A DNA stretch of 64,000 bases, taken from RECM01 sp047921215 (lineage in GTDB: Bacteria; Bacteroidota; Rhodothermia; Balneolales; Cyclonatronaceae). This document shows, piece after piece, positions 62,437-64,000 of this stretch. Under the pieces are notes generated by a model. It was not told the origin of the DNA. It worked only from the letters and a program-made list of their open reading frames with translations, and ran no database searches. A program made the translations under genes and the position numbers. The stretch lies in assembly GCA_047921215.1 (NCBI GenBank), contig JBLRWO010000023.1:1-64000 (forward strand), written 5' to 3'. Numbering within the stretch: the first letter of the stretch is position 1; each line of letters begins with the position of its first letter.

Positions 62437-63744
62437 TCAATGATCGGTATGGAGGTAGTGCTCACCACGAAAAACCTCATATCCGCCCACAGAAAATTTC
62501 CTGTGTTCCGGATTATTGCGGTCATACACGAGCTTACCTTCTATCCAGGTCTCCTGTACATGGGTATACACACTAAAGGGATCGCCATCCAGTATCAGGA
62601 AATCGGCATCCTTGCCGGGATCAAGCGATCCGATGCGGTGGTCGAGATCGAGCATGCGGGCACCGGCCAGCGTGAGGGCTTCAAGGGCCTTTGTTCGTGA
62701 CATTCCTTCACGAACACCAAAGGAGGCCATACGCAGGAAAAGTCTTGAATCCACGATCCCGTCATCAGTATGGAAAGCTACATCAACGCCTGCCTCTTCG
62801 AGTACACGGCCGTTCTCGTTGCGCACATCGATGGCTTCCAGTTTTCCTCCCGGTGAATCGAGCGCGATAATGGATGCTCCCACACCGGCGGCAGCTATCT
62901 CATCGGCCACCTTCCAGGCCTCACTCACGTGCTGCAACACCACACGGAAACCGAATTCCCGCTGAAGGCGCAGAACGGTGAGTACGTCGTCGTGACGATG
63001 AGTATGAAAATGGACCATTCTTTCCCCGTTCAGCACCTGTACCATGGCTTCCATCTGAAGGTCGCGTGCGGGCATTTTGTCGGGGTCGCCGCCCGCTGCT
63101 TCCACTTTGGCCTTGTATTCCTGCGCTTTCACGAACAGGTTGCGCTGCATGGCCGCCGATTTAGCCCGTGTGCCTGGAAACGGGCCGGATGAACGGATGG
63201 AATTGGTTCCGTTGGCCATCTTGATGCCCCCCGTGATGCCATTCTCCACATCATCCACAAACAACATGTCGTAAATGGTACGGGCGTCACGCAGTTTCAG
63301 GTAGGCAGTCTGACCGCTTAAAAGGTGACCCGAACCCGGCATCACATTCGCCGTTGTTACGCCTCCGGTCCTGGCTTTTTTAAACGTATCGTTGTGCACA
63401 TCGATGGCATCCAGAATGCGTACATCAGGATGCGTTGCCGCGGAACGGTCGCCGCCATCTCCGCCGCCGATGTGCGAGTGGGTATCAACCAGCCCGGGAA
63501 TAATCACTTTACCGGTTACATCCACCTGTTCGGCGTTGCGGGGTACGCTTATATCGCCGGCCGCGCCTATTGCCTCGATTTTATCGCCACGGATAACCAG
63601 AACCCCGTTTTCGATAGGTTCGCCCGATACGGGATAGATGGTGGCTCCGGTGAACACACGGACCTCCTGTGCCCAAAGTGAGGGTACTGAGCATATTACC
63701 AGCAACAGGCTGGCTGCAATCCATTTTCTGAAATACATAATCAT
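62437..63744 (-). CDS. Exported amidohydrolase (imidazolonepropionase-like), intact
   Basis: 435 residues. Signal peptide (KWIAASLLLVICSVPSLWAQ). The metal site is complete: DTHSHIG (His89, His91), HFHTHRHDD, LQHVSEAW and the catalytic Asp in AFHTDDGIVDS. The C-terminal GSLDPGKDADFLILDGDPF closes the beta-sandwich. Members hydrolyse imides, dipeptides or cyclic amides in the periplasm; the substrate is unknown. It is co-directional with and upstream of the pseudoenzyme paralogue. Confidence 0.92.
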   Translation of the reverse strand: MIMYFRKWIAASLLLVICSVPSLWAQEVRVFTGATIYPVSGEPIENGVLVIRGDKIEAIGAAGDISVPRNAEQVDVTGKVIIPGLVDTHSHIGGGDGGDRSAATHPDVRILDAIDVHNDTFKKARTGGVTTANVMPGSGHLLSGQTAYLKLRDARTIYDMLFVDDVENGITGGIKMANGTNSIRSSGPFPGTRAKSAAMQRNLFVKAQEYKAKVEAAGGDPDKMPARDLQMEAMVQVLNGERMVHFHTHRHDDVLTVLRLQREFGFRVVLQHVSEAWKVADEIAAAGVGASIIALDSPGGKLEAIDVRNENGRVLEEAGVDVAFHTDDGIVDSRLFLRMASFGVREGMSRTKALEALTLAGARMLDLDHRIGSLDPGKDADFLILDGDPFSVYTHVQETWIEGKLVYDRNNPEHRKFSVGGYEVFRGEHYLHTDH

Positions 63745-64000
63745 TTTCACATTATTTAAAACCCCACCGGCAGTAGTTTACCGGTAAAACGGGTCATGTG
63801 TCGCTGAATGTAAACCTATGTTTTGACTATGCCAAATAAAAAATTGTAAAGGTAACCGGTGCCGGCTTATTTGAATAAATAGCATCAGTTAAGCTAATCC
63901 ATCCTGGTTTCCCATCATGCCATGCATTCCGTATATTTAAGATGATCTTTGTTATTGCCTTCAATTATTTAAGCTATATTAATTTTTATTGTTGTTTTGA

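Overview
The window is a chromosomal stretch of a Gram-negative bacterium from the Bacteroidota/Rhodothermota/Balneolota side of the tree. Balneolota or Rhodothermota is my best guess, made from gene content alone. Pointers are a type A Por-secretion (T9SS) C-terminal domain with the NYPNPFNPST signature, a DUF5683 gene behind parAB, a split nuoJKLMN block, a MotA/TolQ-ExbD-ExbD operon with a small extra membrane protein, DUF2807 and DUF481 proteins, and several outer-membrane or lipoprotein products. Three convincing promoter-like sequences have sigma70-type spacing (TTGACA/TTGATC, N17, TATCAT/TATAAC/TTAATT). G+C is about one half by eye. Genes are densely packed, mostly intact housekeeping genes, with no phage, IS, plasmid or CRISPR region.

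Layout. 1-107: the 5' end of a group II (class C-like) intron on the minus strand, inserted directly behind a rho-independent terminator and running off the window. 129-6000: minus-strand genes for a TPR protein, a LOG-family protein, DUF5683 protein, ParB, ParA and an ECF sigma/anti-sigma pair. 6270-12418: uvrC, an RluA-type pseudouridine synthase, a DsbD-type thiol reductase, a thioredoxin-like lipoprotein and a DUF481 protein. 12597-22070: a TPR protein, an orphan anti-sigma-like membrane protein, lycopene cyclase, a saccharopine-dehydrogenase-like enzyme, a YdjC-type deacetylase, a DUF697 membrane protein and a large T9SS-secreted modular protein. 22159-28799: GIN-domain lipoprotein, PIG-L deacetylase, glycosyltransferase, an HTTM-like membrane pair, SDR and MFS.

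28806-41121: ftsH, thiL, the Tol/Exb-type operon, an 1169-residue outer-membrane barrel candidate, then rplI-rpsR-rpsF. 41137-46816: one apparent transcription unit uppP-nuoJ-nuoK-nuoL-nuoM-PCD-nuoN, which contains a pterin carbinolamine dehydratase between nuoM and nuoN. 46940-59050: moxR, a small unknown gene, nadA, rpsA, cmk, rpsT, gpmI, clpC and a propeller-like exported protein. 59050-63744: a GT2 glycosyltransferase, a six-tRNA operon (Pro-Arg-Cys-Glu-His-Glu) with its terminator, and two tandem exported amidohydrolases. The downstream amidohydrolase has lost every recognisable metal ligand.

The most unusual signals are the terminator-linked group II intron end, the intact/pseudoenzyme amidohydrolase pair, PCD inside the complex I operon, a long imperfect palindrome next to an 8-bp tandem repeat with G-quadruplex potential, a perfect 16-bp palindrome upstream of uvrC, and long charged extensions on FtsH and ribosomal protein S1. 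I found no complete novel defence or mobile system. Start codons were moved inward where signal peptides, family N-termini or ribosome binding sites argued for it.
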